This document shows, in pieces, positions 7,436 to 15,404 of a stretch of DNA of 32,932 nt. Positions within the stretch are counted from its first letter, which is position 1. The number at the start of each line of letters is the position of its first letter. The stretch is from the NCBI RefSeq assembly GCF_012396365.1, contig NZ_JAAXPG010000049.1, positions 1 through 32,932 of the forward strand. Reading direction: 5' to 3'. Under the pieces are notes generated by a model, which made no database searches, had not been told where the DNA came from, and saw only the letters and a list, made by a program, of their open reading frames with translations. The DNA is from Nocardiopsis alborubida (lineage in GTDB: Bacteria; Actinomycetota; Actinomycetes; Streptosporangiales; Streptosporangiaceae). The translations under genes and the position numbers were made by a program.

Positions 7436-8161
7436 TCAGTCGGTCCTGAACTTGTCGGCGAGCTGGAACTCGAACTCCTCGGGCAGGTCGTAGTGGAAGA
7501 CCTCGGGGGCGTCGCGCTCGACGTGGGCCTTCCAGTAGAGGTCGGCGATCACGTCCGGCTCCGAGTTCGGCCGACCGCTCCCGATCCTCGCGCCCAGGGC
7601 GATGTGCGCGACGTGCACTCCCTGACCAGCGACGGACTCGTTCAGCGCGAGGAGCCAGTTGCGCAGGGCGGCGTTCGCGACGTTCGCGTTGGCGACCTGC
7701 GGGACGACCATCGGGCCCGACCCGGCACCGCTCGTACCGATGACGGTGCCGGTACCACGGTCGATCATGCCGGGAAGCACCTGGCGAACAGCGGCGACCG
7801 CACCGAAGAAGTTGGTCTCCAATGCGGGCAGAGCCGCCTCGACGGTGAGATCGACCGCGGAGACGAGCGGCCGCTCCTCCAGGTCCGACAGCGTCGGGGC
7901 AGGTGAGTACTCCAGGACGTCGATGGACCCGAAGTGCTCCTCTGCGGCCGCCAGAGCCTTCTCAAGACTCGGACGGTCGGTGACATCGGCCGGGAAAGCG
8001 GCAGCCGACACCCCTGCGCTCCGGAACCTGTCGACCATGGCCGAGAGTTGTGGTTCACCTCGCGCCACGAGCGCCACGTTGAAGCCGCCCTTCTCAGCGA
8101 ACTTCGCACCGATGGCGAACCCGAGTTGCGGCCCAGCCCCCACGATCGCGATGGTCGACAC
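7436..8161 (-). CDS. Atypical short-chain dehydrogenase/reductase
   Basis: 241 aa from GTG 8161, chosen because GGAGG stands at the right distance before it; an upstream extension to about 8248 has no such site. The N-terminus IAIVGAGPQLG is a Rossmann GxGxxxG loop, followed by ALVARGE, ADVTDRPS and the IDVLEYSPAP segment where SDRs usually have NNAG. The strand TVIGTSG supplies a serine. The catalytic YxxxK is absent: PQVANANVANAALRNW occupies its place. Relatives with this pattern are annotated as SDRs, but classical proton transfer is unlikely. It converges with the SnoaL-esterase genes; its partner and substrate are unknown. Confidence 0.85.
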   Translation of the reverse strand: MSTIAIVGAGPQLGFAIGAKFAEKGGFNVALVARGEPQLSAMVDRFRSAGVSAAAFPADVTDRPSLEKALAAAEEHFGSIDVLEYSPAPTLSDLEERPLVSAVDLTVEAALPALETNFFGAVAAVRQVLPGMIDRGTGTVIGTSGAGSGPMVVPQVANANVANAALRNWLLALNESVAGQGVHVAHIALGARIGSGRPNSEPDVIADLYWKAHVERDAPEVFHYDLPEEFEFQLADKFRTD

Positions 8162-8461
8162 AGCTCGTCCTCCAATAGCAGTTCTGCATGCCCTGGTGGG
8201 CGGTGTGCAGGTAGGTGTGTCCGGCACCGTCGCGGCGGTCCTTGTCAATGCTTCCGGCCGCGCGGTCCGGCCGGAACCTTCGGCTCGTCCACTCGGAATG
8301 CCGTCGCAGGCATCTTCCTCCGGTTCGCTCGGTAATCCAAACGAGAGCTCCTGAGGGCCCGTGTGTCCGGTCGAGGGAGCGTACGACGGTCGCGTCCGGT
8401 TCCACCAACGCCGGAAGCGCTGATGGAACCGGCGGGGAAGCCCTGCGCTGTCCGCTCCGCC
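8162..8461. other. Intergenic stretch between two minus-strand SDR genes
   Basis: 300 bp. It carries the GGAGG ribosome site of the downstream SDR next to 8161. On the minus strand there is a TTGACA (8246-8251 complement) without a convincing -10 box at the right distance. I see no gene or stable hairpin of note. Confidence 0.4.
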
Positions 8462-9160
8462 TCACCAGTCGAGAGCGCCGTAGCGGTCGATGATCCGCCC
8501 CGTCCCGGCGCTGGGGTCCTCGGTGGCCAGCGTCACGATGGCGTCGGTTCCCTCGGTCACGGTCTGGGTGCCGCTGTGGCCGTTGAGGTCGGTCGCGGTG
8601 TGTCCGGGATCGACGGCGTTGAACCGGACGTCGCCCAACGCCTTCGCGTACTGCGTGGTCAGCATCGTGACGGCGGCCTTGGAGGCCGCGTAGACGGGTG
8701 CGACGACCTTCGACTCGACCCGTTCGGGGTCGTGGGTGAGCGCGACGGATCCCAGACCACTGCTGACGTTGACGACGGCCGGAGCGTCGGAGGCGCGCAG
8801 GAGCGGCAGGAAGGCCGTGGTGACCCGCACGACGCTGGCCACGTTGGTGTCGAGCACCAGCGCGGCATCCGCGCCGGTCAGCTCCTCGGCGGCCACGAGG
8901 CCGCCGGTGATGCCGGCGTTGTTGATCAGGACGTCGATCCGGCCCTCGTTGGCCGCGACGTCGGCGGCCGCGGCCGCGACCGAGGCGTCGTCGGTGACGT
9001 CGATCCGGACGAAGCGCACACCCAGCTCCGTCGCCGCGCGGCGTCCGCGATCGACGTCGCGGGCACCGAGGAGCACGGTGTGTCCGAGTTCGGTGAGGCG
9101 GCGGGCGGTCTCGAAACCGAGGCCCTTGTTGGCGCCGGTGATGAACGTGGTCTTGTGCAT
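8462..9160 (-). CDS. Short-chain dehydrogenase/reductase (classical)
   Basis: 232 aa from ATG 9160. All classical SDR motifs are present: TGANKGLG for the cofactor, the D of RIDVTD, LINNAG, the serine in VNVSSGLG, the YAASK catalytic pair, and PGHTATDLN. The basic residues in the first loops suggest NADP(H) (inference). The gene is divergent from the MmyB-type XRE regulator 111 bp away. In actinobacteria this pairing usually means that the regulator controls the SDR (family knowledge). No clear Shine-Dalgarno stands before the ATG. The substrate is unknown; sequences of this type include carbonyl reductases. Confidence 0.92.
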   Translation of the reverse strand: MHKTTFITGANKGLGFETARRLTELGHTVLLGARDVDRGRRAATELGVRFVRIDVTDDASVAAAAADVAANEGRIDVLINNAGITGGLVAAEELTGADAALVLDTNVASVVRVTTAFLPLLRASDAPAVVNVSSGLGSVALTHDPERVESKVVAPVYAASKAAVTMLTTQYAKALGDVRFNAVDPGHTATDLNGHSGTQTVTEGTDAIVTLATEDPSAGTGRIIDRYGALDW

Positions 9161-9262
9161 GCGCCCAGTCTTCACCGAGTCCGCCGCAGTCAGCCAGGGA
9201 ACGGTTCTCGGTAGGACCAGCAGTACCACCCGGGCGGGCACGGAGGCAGATGTGCGGCTGCT

Positions 9263-9277
9263 TACGATGCAGTGGTG
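9263..9277 (+). promoter_or_regulatory. -10 box and leaderless start of the XRE gene
   Basis: TACGAT (9263-9268) is a TAnnnT -10 box. Transcription 6-8 nt further on would begin at the tandem GTG codons at 9272 and 9275, giving a leaderless mRNA; there is no Shine-Dalgarno. The -35 region is weak. Confidence 0.45.
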
Positions 9278-10144
9278 AAGAACAGAAACGCCATCGACAA
9301 CCAGCTGGGAGCGACGCTTCGGGCCTGGCGGGATCGGCTCTCGCCGGGGGCCGTCGGACTGCCGGTGGACAGGGCGCGCCGGTCGCCGGGTCTGCGGCGT
9401 GAGGAGCTCGCCGAGCTGGCCGGTCTCTCCGTCGACTACCTGGTGCGGCTAGAGCAGGGCCGGGCCGTCAGCCCCTCCGGGCAGGTCGTCGACTCGTTGG
9501 CCCGCTCGCTCCAGCTCTCCCAGGACGAGCGGGACCACCTCCACCTGCTCGCCGGGTTCGGGCCGCCGCAGGACCAGCGGGTCGTCGACGAGATTCCGCC
9601 GAGCATGCGGCGGCTGCTGGCCCTGCTCGAGTCCACTCCGGTCGCGGTCTTCGCCGCGGACTGGAGGCTGGTCTGGTGGAACCCCAGGTGGGCTGCGCTG
9701 TTCGGCGACCCCACGAGGATCGGGGCCGAGGAGCGCAACCTGGTGCGGCTGCGCTTTCCGGTCGCCTCGGACCGCGGCCGACTGGCGAGCTGGCCGGTGA
9801 TCCCCGTCAACGCCGAGGCCGCCGACCGGGCTCTCGTGGCCGACCTGCGCCGAGCCGTGGCCCGGTTCCCCGACGATCCTCGTGTGTCCGATCTGGTGGC
9901 CAGCAGGGTCGCCGGCAACCCCCGGTTCGCCTCGTTCTGGGCCGATGCCGCCGTGGGTCGGCACGCCGAGGACCGCAAGACGATCCGGCACCCCGACATC
10001 GGGGAGGTGAGCGTCGACTGTGACGTCCTGACGGACGGGGACACCGACCTCAAGATCGTCGCCTACACGGCGGCCCCGGGCAGCGAGGACGAGTCCAAGC
10101 TCGAACTCGCCGGCATCATCTCCCCGCAGAGGAGCGACGCATGA
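9272..10144 (+). CDS. XRE-family regulator with MmyB-like ligand-binding domain
   Basis: 290 aa from GTG 9272 (GTG 9275 is equally possible). Residues about 8-80 form a lambda-repressor-type helix-turn-helix: GATLRAWRDRL, RRSPGLRREELAELAGLS, DYLVRLEQGRAVSPS. The rest is the MmyB-like domain, recognised by LLALLESTPVAVFAADWRLVWWN and LVRLRFP. This domain binds hydrophobic ligands in family members. It is divergent from the SDR gene at 9160, its likely target. The stop TGA overlaps the ATG of the next gene (ATGA at 10141-10144), so the two are translationally coupled. Confidence 0.93.
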   Translation: MVKNRNAIDNQLGATLRAWRDRLSPGAVGLPVDRARRSPGLRREELAELAGLSVDYLVRLEQGRAVSPSGQVVDSLARSLQLSQDERDHLHLLAGFGPPQDQRVVDEIPPSMRRLLALLESTPVAVFAADWRLVWWNPRWAALFGDPTRIGAEERNLVRLRFPVASDRGRLASWPVIPVNAEAADRALVADLRRAVARFPDDPRVSDLVASRVAGNPRFASFWADAAVGRHAEDRKTIRHPDIGEVSVDCDVLTDGDTDLKIVAYTAAPGSEDESKLELAGIISPQRSDA

Positions 10145-10800
10145 CCACGATCGGCATCATCGGAGCGGGAGAGGTGAGCGCCCAGCTCGCCCGCGCAGCC
10201 ATCGCCCACGGCTACCGGGTGGTCATCGCCAACTCCCGAGGACCCGAGACGCTGGCGCACCTCGTCGACGAGCTCGGGCCCTCGGCCCGTGCCGCGACAG
10301 CGGCCGGCGCCGCCGAAGCGGGCGACTTCGTGATCATCGCCGTGCCCCTCAAGCTGGTCAACGACATGCCCGTGGAGCAGCTGGCCGGCAAGATCGTGCT
10401 CGACACCAACAACTACATGCCCTGGCGCGACGGCCGCTTCCCGTCCGTCGACTCCGGGGAGAAGACCGTGCACGAGCTGCGGCAGGAGCAGTTGCCCGCC
10501 TCGAAGGTCGCCAAGGCGTTCACCCACATCCAGGCCCCGCGCCTCTTCCTCTCCGCCAGTCCCCCGGGTACTCCCGACCGGCACGCCCTCTCGGTCTCCA
10601 GCGACCACCCCGAAGCGGTGGAGCTGGTCACGCGCCTGTACGACGAGTTCGGGTTCGGCACCGTCGACAACAGTCCGCTCAGCGAGTCCTGGCGAAGCGG
10701 CCCGGGCCAGCCCGCCTGGCTGTCGCACGCCCACCAGACGCGCGGGCAACTCGCCGCCAACCTGGCCGGCGCACGCCGGAGCGTCTCCGTCCAGGAGTGA
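10141..10800 (+). CDS. NADP oxidoreductase, F420-dependent-type (NAD(P)-binding)
   Basis: 219 aa, starting in the stop codon of the regulator (ATGA overlap). The Rossmann start is TIGIIGAGEVSAQLARAA; ANSRGPETL resembles the NADP-binding loop and VIIAVPL the following strand. It then has the LAGKIVLDTNNYMPWRDG and SKVAKAFTHI segments of the F420-dependent NADP reductase-like group (PF03807). No typical F420-site residues can be confirmed by eye. It may reduce or oxidise the compound sensed by the coupled regulator (inference). No gene follows for 464 bp. Confidence 0.88.
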   Translation: MTTIGIIGAGEVSAQLARAAIAHGYRVVIANSRGPETLAHLVDELGPSARAATAAGAAEAGDFVIIAVPLKLVNDMPVEQLAGKIVLDTNNYMPWRDGRFPSVDSGEKTVHELRQEQLPASKVAKAFTHIQAPRLFLSASPPGTPDRHALSVSSDHPEAVELVTRLYDEFGFGTVDNSPLSESWRSGPGQPAWLSHAHQTRGQLAANLAGARRSVSVQE

Positions 10801-11264
10801 CAGATCGTTCCGGGGGTGACAGAGGCTCCTGGCACGGTCTGCGCCACGGGGCGGCGTGTCCCGTGCCTGGACGGTCCTGTGGAGTCGCGCCCCGTCCGGG
10901 GTCGGCTGTCCGGACCATGTGGGGAACCGCCCGGGGGAAGCCGACGGTCCCGGCCGGGACAGCACCGTCAGGCGCGTCGGCTCTCTTCGCGTCAGCACCA
11001 CGATGAGGACCACCCCGGCGGGGCCGGCTCGTTTCTCACTGCCCCGTACCGCGGTGGCCTGTCCGCGATGTGCCGCCCCGCCGGGCCCCGCTCCGGGGTT
11101 CGCGGGCGCGGCCCGATGGGAGCCTGTCTGCTCGACCTGTACCGGCAGGAGTTCGAAGACGACTTCTGCCAGCGGGGTTCCGCTTCGACACAGGGTGAGG
11201 CGTCGGTTCCGAGCCCCCACGGAAACCGGCACGAGACGGAGTGTCAGGTTGAGCCTGGCAGAGG
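10801..11264. other. 464-bp non-coding or decayed stretch
   Basis: Long overlapping frames exist on both strands, but none has a ribosome site or recognisable domain, and they look like GC-rich shadow frames. I see no stable repeat or terminator here apart from ordinary GC-rich hairpins. Confidence 0.4.
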
Positions 11265-12227
11265 TCAGGGCAGTCGCCCGCTCCTGGGGCTGTCCTTCAA
11301 CGCCCTGCGGTACTCGGTCGGGGTCACGCCCCGCAGGCGCTTGAAGGCGACGCTCAGCGCGAAGGCGTTGGCGTAACCGACACGCTGGGCGATCGCCGCG
11401 ACAGTCGCCGCACCGCTTCGTAGATGTTCGGCGGCCCGGGTGATACGCCACTCGGTGAGGTAGGTCATCGGCGGCTCTCCGACGAGCGCGGTGAAGCGCC
11501 GCGCCAGTGAGGCTCGGGAGACCCCGCACCCCTGTGCCAGGGACGCGATCGTCCATGGTCGGGCGGGTGCTTCGTGCATGAGGCGCAGAGCACGGCCCAC
11601 CACCGGGTCGGCCATCGCCGAGTACCAGGTGGGAGTCCGTGTGTCGGGGCGGTCGAACCAGTGCCGGAGTGTGGAGATGAGCACGAGGTCGAGGAGGCGG
11701 TCGAGGACGACCTGCTGGCCCGGGTGCTCCTTGATGCTCTCCTCCGCCACCAGGTCCATGGCCGGACACCGGTACTCGGCGCTGGAGACCACGAAGGCGC
11801 GGGGCAGCGCCGACAGGAGGCGTTGGCTGATCTCCCCTCCGAGTTCGTAGGAGCCGCTGAGCAGCAGGTCGGGACCGTCCGGACTGTCACCGCACAAGCG
11901 CGGCCCCAGAGTCAGTTCGTCCAGGACCGGCGTCCCGTCAGGCGTGGTGCACAGGTCGGCGCCCTGGACCACGTACTGCGCGGGGGTGTCGGGACGGTCG
12001 GCCACGCTGTGGGCTCCGGGGCCGCGCACGATCGCGATGTCCCCTGCCTCCAGGCGCAGGGGATCTTCTTCGTCCGTGATGACCCAGCCGTGTCCGCGGA
12101 CCATGGTGGCCACGGTCAGCGGGGTCGGGTTGGCGAACCGCAGGGCCCACGGAGGGCGCAGAACCGTCTGGCTGAACAGGGATCCGCGCGCCCTGACCCC
12201 GTCCAACAGATCCGCAAGAGCGTCCAT
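11265..12227 (-). CDS. AraC-family regulator with cupin N-terminus
   Basis: 320 aa from ATG 12227. The N-terminal half is the Cupin_6 type: RGSLFSQTVLRPPWALRF, HGWVITDEE, LEAGDIAIVRGPGAHSV. The C-terminal 100 residues hold two AraC helix-turn-helices, WTIASLAQGCGVSRASLARR and AAIAQRVGYANAFALSVAFK, then GVTPTEYRR. A TACGTT box (minus strand, 12239-12234) lies six bases before the ATG and there is no Shine-Dalgarno, which suggests a leaderless start. It is divergent from the NmrA-like remnant and the MFS exporter, a common arrangement in which the AraC protein controls the exporter. Confidence 0.93.
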   Translation of the reverse strand: MDALADLLDGVRARGSLFSQTVLRPPWALRFANPTPLTVATMVRGHGWVITDEEDPLRLEAGDIAIVRGPGAHSVADRPDTPAQYVVQGADLCTTPDGTPVLDELTLGPRLCGDSPDGPDLLLSGSYELGGEISQRLLSALPRAFVVSSAEYRCPAMDLVAEESIKEHPGQQVVLDRLLDLVLISTLRHWFDRPDTRTPTWYSAMADPVVGRALRLMHEAPARPWTIASLAQGCGVSRASLARRFTALVGEPPMTYLTEWRITRAAEHLRSGAATVAAIAQRVGYANAFALSVAFKRLRGVTPTEYRRALKDSPRSGRLP

Positions 12228-12262
12228 GCCACCAACGTAGACGTGCAGACATACAAGTGAGC

Positions 12263-12290
12263 TTCTCAGCTATGGAACGTCTCATGAGAA
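12263..12290. promoter_or_regulatory. Operator-like inverted repeats between AraC and NmrA/MFS genes
   Basis: TTCTCA (12263-12268) and TGAGAA (12285-12290) form an inverted repeat. The second arm lies inside a perfect 10-bp palindrome TCTCATGAGA (12280-12289). The position between divergent genes fits a regulator site; the binding protein is not known. Confidence 0.4.
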
Positions 12291-12316
12291 CAGGTTTGAC
12301 TCGAGGTATGGCAGAG

Positions 12317-12748
12317 ATGACGAACCAGAGCACATTCCTGGTCACAGCGGGTCGGGGCACCACGGGGCGACGGGTCGTCCGGATCCGGCGCGGACAGGGT
12401 TTCGCCGTACGTGCCGCCTCCCGATCGTTCGAACAGTACTTCGCCTGGCTCGACCAGAGTTCCTGGGGGCCTGCCTTGGAGGGTGTCGATGCCGTGTACC
12501 TGGTGCCCTTCGACCCCGTGCCCCTCACTCCGGCGTTCGTCCGGTCGGCGGTGGAGACGGGTGTGCGCCGTATCGTCCGGGGTTTCGCGGAGGAGGACGC
12601 GCGTTCTTTCGGGCGGACGCTGTCGCCCATCCGGCTCGGGCCGGACCGCCACCTCTCCGACGGGGTGTGGCGGGCTCTGGGCCGCGAGCCCCGTGATTTC
12701 ACCGACTTCGTCCAAGGCGCCGGGGCCTCGGGCGCCTGGAGCAACTGA
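12317..12748 (+). pseudogene. NmrA-like NAD(P)-binding protein with internal in-frame deletion
   Basis: 143 aa from ATG 12317 (ATG 12308 also possible); family members have about 280-290. The first ~100 residues show the Rossmann start FLVTAGRGTTGRRVV, VRAASR, SSWGPALEGVDAVYLVP and the TGVRRIV strand. The chain then jumps directly to the family's C-terminal tail, EDARSFGRTLSPI to RALGREPRDFTDFV. The missing ~125 residues contain the substrate side of the fold. The frame is kept, so a shortened protein may still be made, but catalysis is doubtful. It lies 58 bp before the MFS gene, probably co-transcribed. Confidence 0.75.
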
Positions 12749-12806
12749 ACCCCTGGGGCCGCGTACGCCGGGGCCCCGCCCGATCGCACACCCACGAGGA
12801 AACACC

Positions 12807-14402
12807 ATGACCGCGTCGCACGGCTCCGCGAAGGCCTCCGGTGGCCCGCGGACACGCGCGAGTGCCAGGGAGTGGATGGGACTGGCCGTTCTGGCGCTTC
12901 CCACCGCGCTGCTCACACTCGACATCACCGTCCTCAACCTGGCGCTTCCCCATCTGAGCGCCGACCTTGGTCCCAGCAGTACACAGCAGCTGTGGATCAT
13001 CGACGTCTACGGCTTCATGATCGCCGCGTTCCTGGTCACCGTGGGAACGCTCGGTGACAGGGTCGGGCGGCGCAGACTCCTGGTTCTGGGCGCCGCCTCC
13101 TTCGGTGCGGCCTCCGTCGTCGCGGCCTACGCGGCGACCCCAGCGATGCTGATCGCCGCCCGGGCGGTACTCGGCGTCGCGGGAGCCACGCTGATGCCCT
13201 CGACCCTGGCCTTGATCAGTAGCATGTTCCACGACGTCAGACAGCGGGGCATGGCCATCGGTATCTGGGCCACCTGCTTCTCCGTGGGAGCAGCGGCCGG
13301 ACCGCTCGTCGGAGGACTCCTGCTGGAGTACTTCTGGTGGGGATCGGTCTTCCTGTTGGGGGTGCCGGTGATGGCGCTGCTGCTGGTGTGCGCCCCGTTG
13401 CTCCTGCCCGAGTACCGTGACCCACAGGCGGGCCGTCTGGATCCGACCAGCGTGCTCCTGTCCTTGGTCGCGGTCCTGGCGTTCATCTACGGCCTGAAGG
13501 AGATGGCCGCCTACGGAGTGCGTCCGCAGTACCTGGCCGCCCTGGCCGCCGGCCTCGCCTTCGGGGCCCTGTTCGTTCGCAGGCAGCGGCGCCTGGCCGA
13601 TCCCCTGCTGGATCTGGCGCTGTTCTCCGACCGGGCTTTCCGTTCCGCGCTCGTGGTGCTGCTGCTGGGGCTGGCCGCCCTGGGCGGCCTGTACCTGCTG
13701 GTCTCCCAGTACCTGCAACTGGTCCAGGATCTTTCCCCCTTCCAGGCGGGGCTGTGGCTGCTGCCCTCGGCCCTGGGAACCGTTGCCGCCTCCCTCCTGA
13801 CGCCGGTGCTGGCTCGCCGTATCCGGCCGGGACACGTCCTGGGAGGGAGCATGGCCCTGTCGGCCCTGGGCTGCGTCCTGCTGGCGCAGGTGCCCCACGC
13901 CGCCCCTGTGCTGGCGATGACGGGTTTCACGCTCTTCTACATCGGCACGGGACCGTTGACGGTCCTGGCCACCGACCTGGTGGTGGGATCGGCTCCGCCG
14001 GAGAAGGCGGGCTCGGCGTCGGCGATGTCCGAGACGAGCATGGAGATCGGGTTCGCACTGGGCATCGCCGCTCTGGGAAGCATGGGCACCGCCGTCTACA
14101 GGTCCGAACTGGTGCACGGAGCGCCAGGCGGGCTGTCGGCCGAGGCTGTGAGCGCCTCAGCCGATTCGCTCGCCGGAGCCTACTCCATGGTCGAACGTCT
14201 GGACCCTGGACTCGGGCGGCAGCTGGTCGACACGGCAGTGCCGGCCTTCACCACCGGTGTCTCCGCGGCGGCGTGGATGTGCGCCGCGGTGACCGCGATG
14301 CTCAGTGTCCTGGCCTTCGTCGCCCTGCGGCGGATACCTCCCACCGACCCGGCCTCGCCGACGGCCGACACGTTCCCTGAGCGCGCTCAGCACGAGGACT
14401 GA
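12807..14402 (+). CDS. MFS multidrug exporter, DHA2 (14-TM) family
   Basis: 531 aa from ATG 12807 with GAGGAA upstream. It has about 14 hydrophobic segments. Motif D1 is LDITVLNLALP in the first helix, motif A is GTLGDRVGRRR after helix 2, and motif C is GAAAGPLVGG in helix 5. This fits the EmrB/QacA group of proton-driven drug exporters. Substrate specificity is not readable. It is downstream of the NmrA-like remnant and divergent from the AraC regulator, so induction by an exported compound is likely. The first tRNA-like repeat structure begins 27 bp after its stop. Confidence 0.94.
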   Translation: MTASHGSAKASGGPRTRASAREWMGLAVLALPTALLTLDITVLNLALPHLSADLGPSSTQQLWIIDVYGFMIAAFLVTVGTLGDRVGRRRLLVLGAASFGAASVVAAYAATPAMLIAARAVLGVAGATLMPSTLALISSMFHDVRQRGMAIGIWATCFSVGAAAGPLVGGLLLEYFWWGSVFLLGVPVMALLLVCAPLLLPEYRDPQAGRLDPTSVLLSLVAVLAFIYGLKEMAAYGVRPQYLAALAAGLAFGALFVRRQRRLADPLLDLALFSDRAFRSALVVLLLGLAALGGLYLLVSQYLQLVQDLSPFQAGLWLLPSALGTVAASLLTPVLARRIRPGHVLGGSMALSALGCVLLAQVPHAAPVLAMTGFTLFYIGTGPLTVLATDLVVGSAPPEKAGSASAMSETSMEIGFALGIAALGSMGTAVYRSELVHGAPGGLSAEAVSASADSLAGAYSMVERLDPGLGRQLVDTAVPAFTTGVSAAAWMCAAVTAMLSVLAFVALRRIPPTDPASPTADTFPERAQHED

Positions 14403-14428
14403 CCAAACAAGGTACAAGGACAGCGGCT

Positions 14429-14715
14429 ATCGGATGGTGTGGGACAGAACGACATGAAGGGCCGCGTCGCGACACCGAACCAGCGAACCTCCCATCCGAT
14501 GGTCGCAGGTTCGAATCCTGCCGGGTGCGCCACAGAACCCCAGTCCAGACGGGGTTCGCGAGTCGAACAGACGAGGCACGCGGCCCGAATCCGGGCCTGA
14601 CATGCTCCCCGCGTGCTCCGCAGTGCAAGGTTCAGTACGGGTGGGCACCCACCTCGCGGAGCATTTTGCCGTCCGTGACCGTGCGGGCCCGGCCCGGGCA
14701 TCCCGTGTCCGCCCA
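14429..14715 (+). repeat. tRNA 3'-end repeat T, copy 2 (att-like)
   Basis: The tRNA T-arm and acceptor end (GGTCGCAGGTTCGAATCCTG, then CCGGGTGCGCCA) spans 14501-14532. A 9-bp inverted repeat, ATCGGATGG (14429-14437) and CCATCCGAT (14492-14500), ends at its left border. To the right follow AACCCC/GGGGTT (14536-14556) and TGCTCCGC/GCGGAGCA hairpins shared with copy 1. Same orientation as the copies at 3.9 and 21.2 kb. No 5' half of a tRNA is present. The rest of 14716-14922 holds nothing recognised. Confidence 0.75.
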
Positions 14716-14922
14716 CCAGTGCCCCACAGCCGCCCCGGCACCGCCGCGCCCCTGGACACGCTCCGTCGCCCCACCGACCGCATACGGCTGCTCCAGCCGA
14801 AACCCCTTACACCATGGGACATTCCGCGCCACATTCTCATGGCATGAGCCCTGGACCCAGGGCTCCGGCAAAGTCGGGCAGTAGGGATGTGAACTGCGTC
14901 TTCGTGGGCGGGACAAGCAGGT

Positions 14923-14989
14923 GCGGGCGTGTCCGACCCGGTTGGATGGAAGTTCTTCACACCGCCATCCGTCCGAGGAACACGCCCGC
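14923..14989. repeat. Nested hairpin before the transposase remnant
   Basis: GCGGGCGTGT (14923-14932) pairs with ACACGCCCGC (14980-14989), enclosing GGATGG/CCATCC (14944-14949 / 14965-14970). It ends two bases before the transposase ATG. It may include the element's terminal structure or its translation-control hairpin. Confidence 0.5.
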
Positions 14990-14991
14990 GC

Positions 14992-15296
14992 ATGCCATCG
15001 TCCAGCCCCAGTGCCCTCACCGTCGAACCCGTCTCATGCCAGGACCACCTGTTCCAGGTCATCGACATCGACGGTGCCATCGTCACCTCGACGCGGTGCA
15101 CACCCAGGCCGACACCGCGGCCACGATCCGCGCCGGGGTCGCCCGCTACGTCTTGACCGTCAAGGCCGACGACAAGCACCTGTGCGCCCAGCCCAAGGAC
15201 CTGCCCTGGAAGTACGTGCCCGCGCGCACGATGCGCGGCACGGGCCATGGCCGCCGCGAAACCCGCACGACCAAGACCGCTGACGTCCCGGCGTGA
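14992..15296 (+). pseudogene. ISAs1-family transposase remnant
   Basis: The start MPSSSPSALTVEPVSCQDHL matches the usual N-terminus of actinobacterial ISAs1-type transposases. It then jumps directly to IDIDGAIVT, normally some 150-200 residues later. One base is then lost, and the frame after the shift reads DAVHTQADTAATIRAGVARY, VLTVKADDKHL and RGTGHGRRETRTTK, as in the catalytic part, ending at TGA 15294-15296. An internal deletion plus a frameshift make it non-functional. It lies directly right of the second tRNA-end repeat. Confidence 0.8.
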
Positions 15297-15404
15297 ATCA
15301 CCTTCGGGGGCGCCGCTCACGCGGGTGGGTCATTACCGCGGCTGACACGGGAACGTCATCGTGGGTTTGGCCCCGCGAGCCGTCGGGGTCGAATCGGTGC
15401 GCCA

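Noticed and set aside
10063..11769. 568-codon minus-strand frame
   Set aside because: It overlaps the oxidoreductase and AraC genes, has no ribosome site and reads as a GC-rich shadow frame.
12699..14117. 472-codon minus-strand frame under the MFS gene
   Set aside because: Gln/Arg/Gly-rich shadow frame opposite a clear transporter gene.
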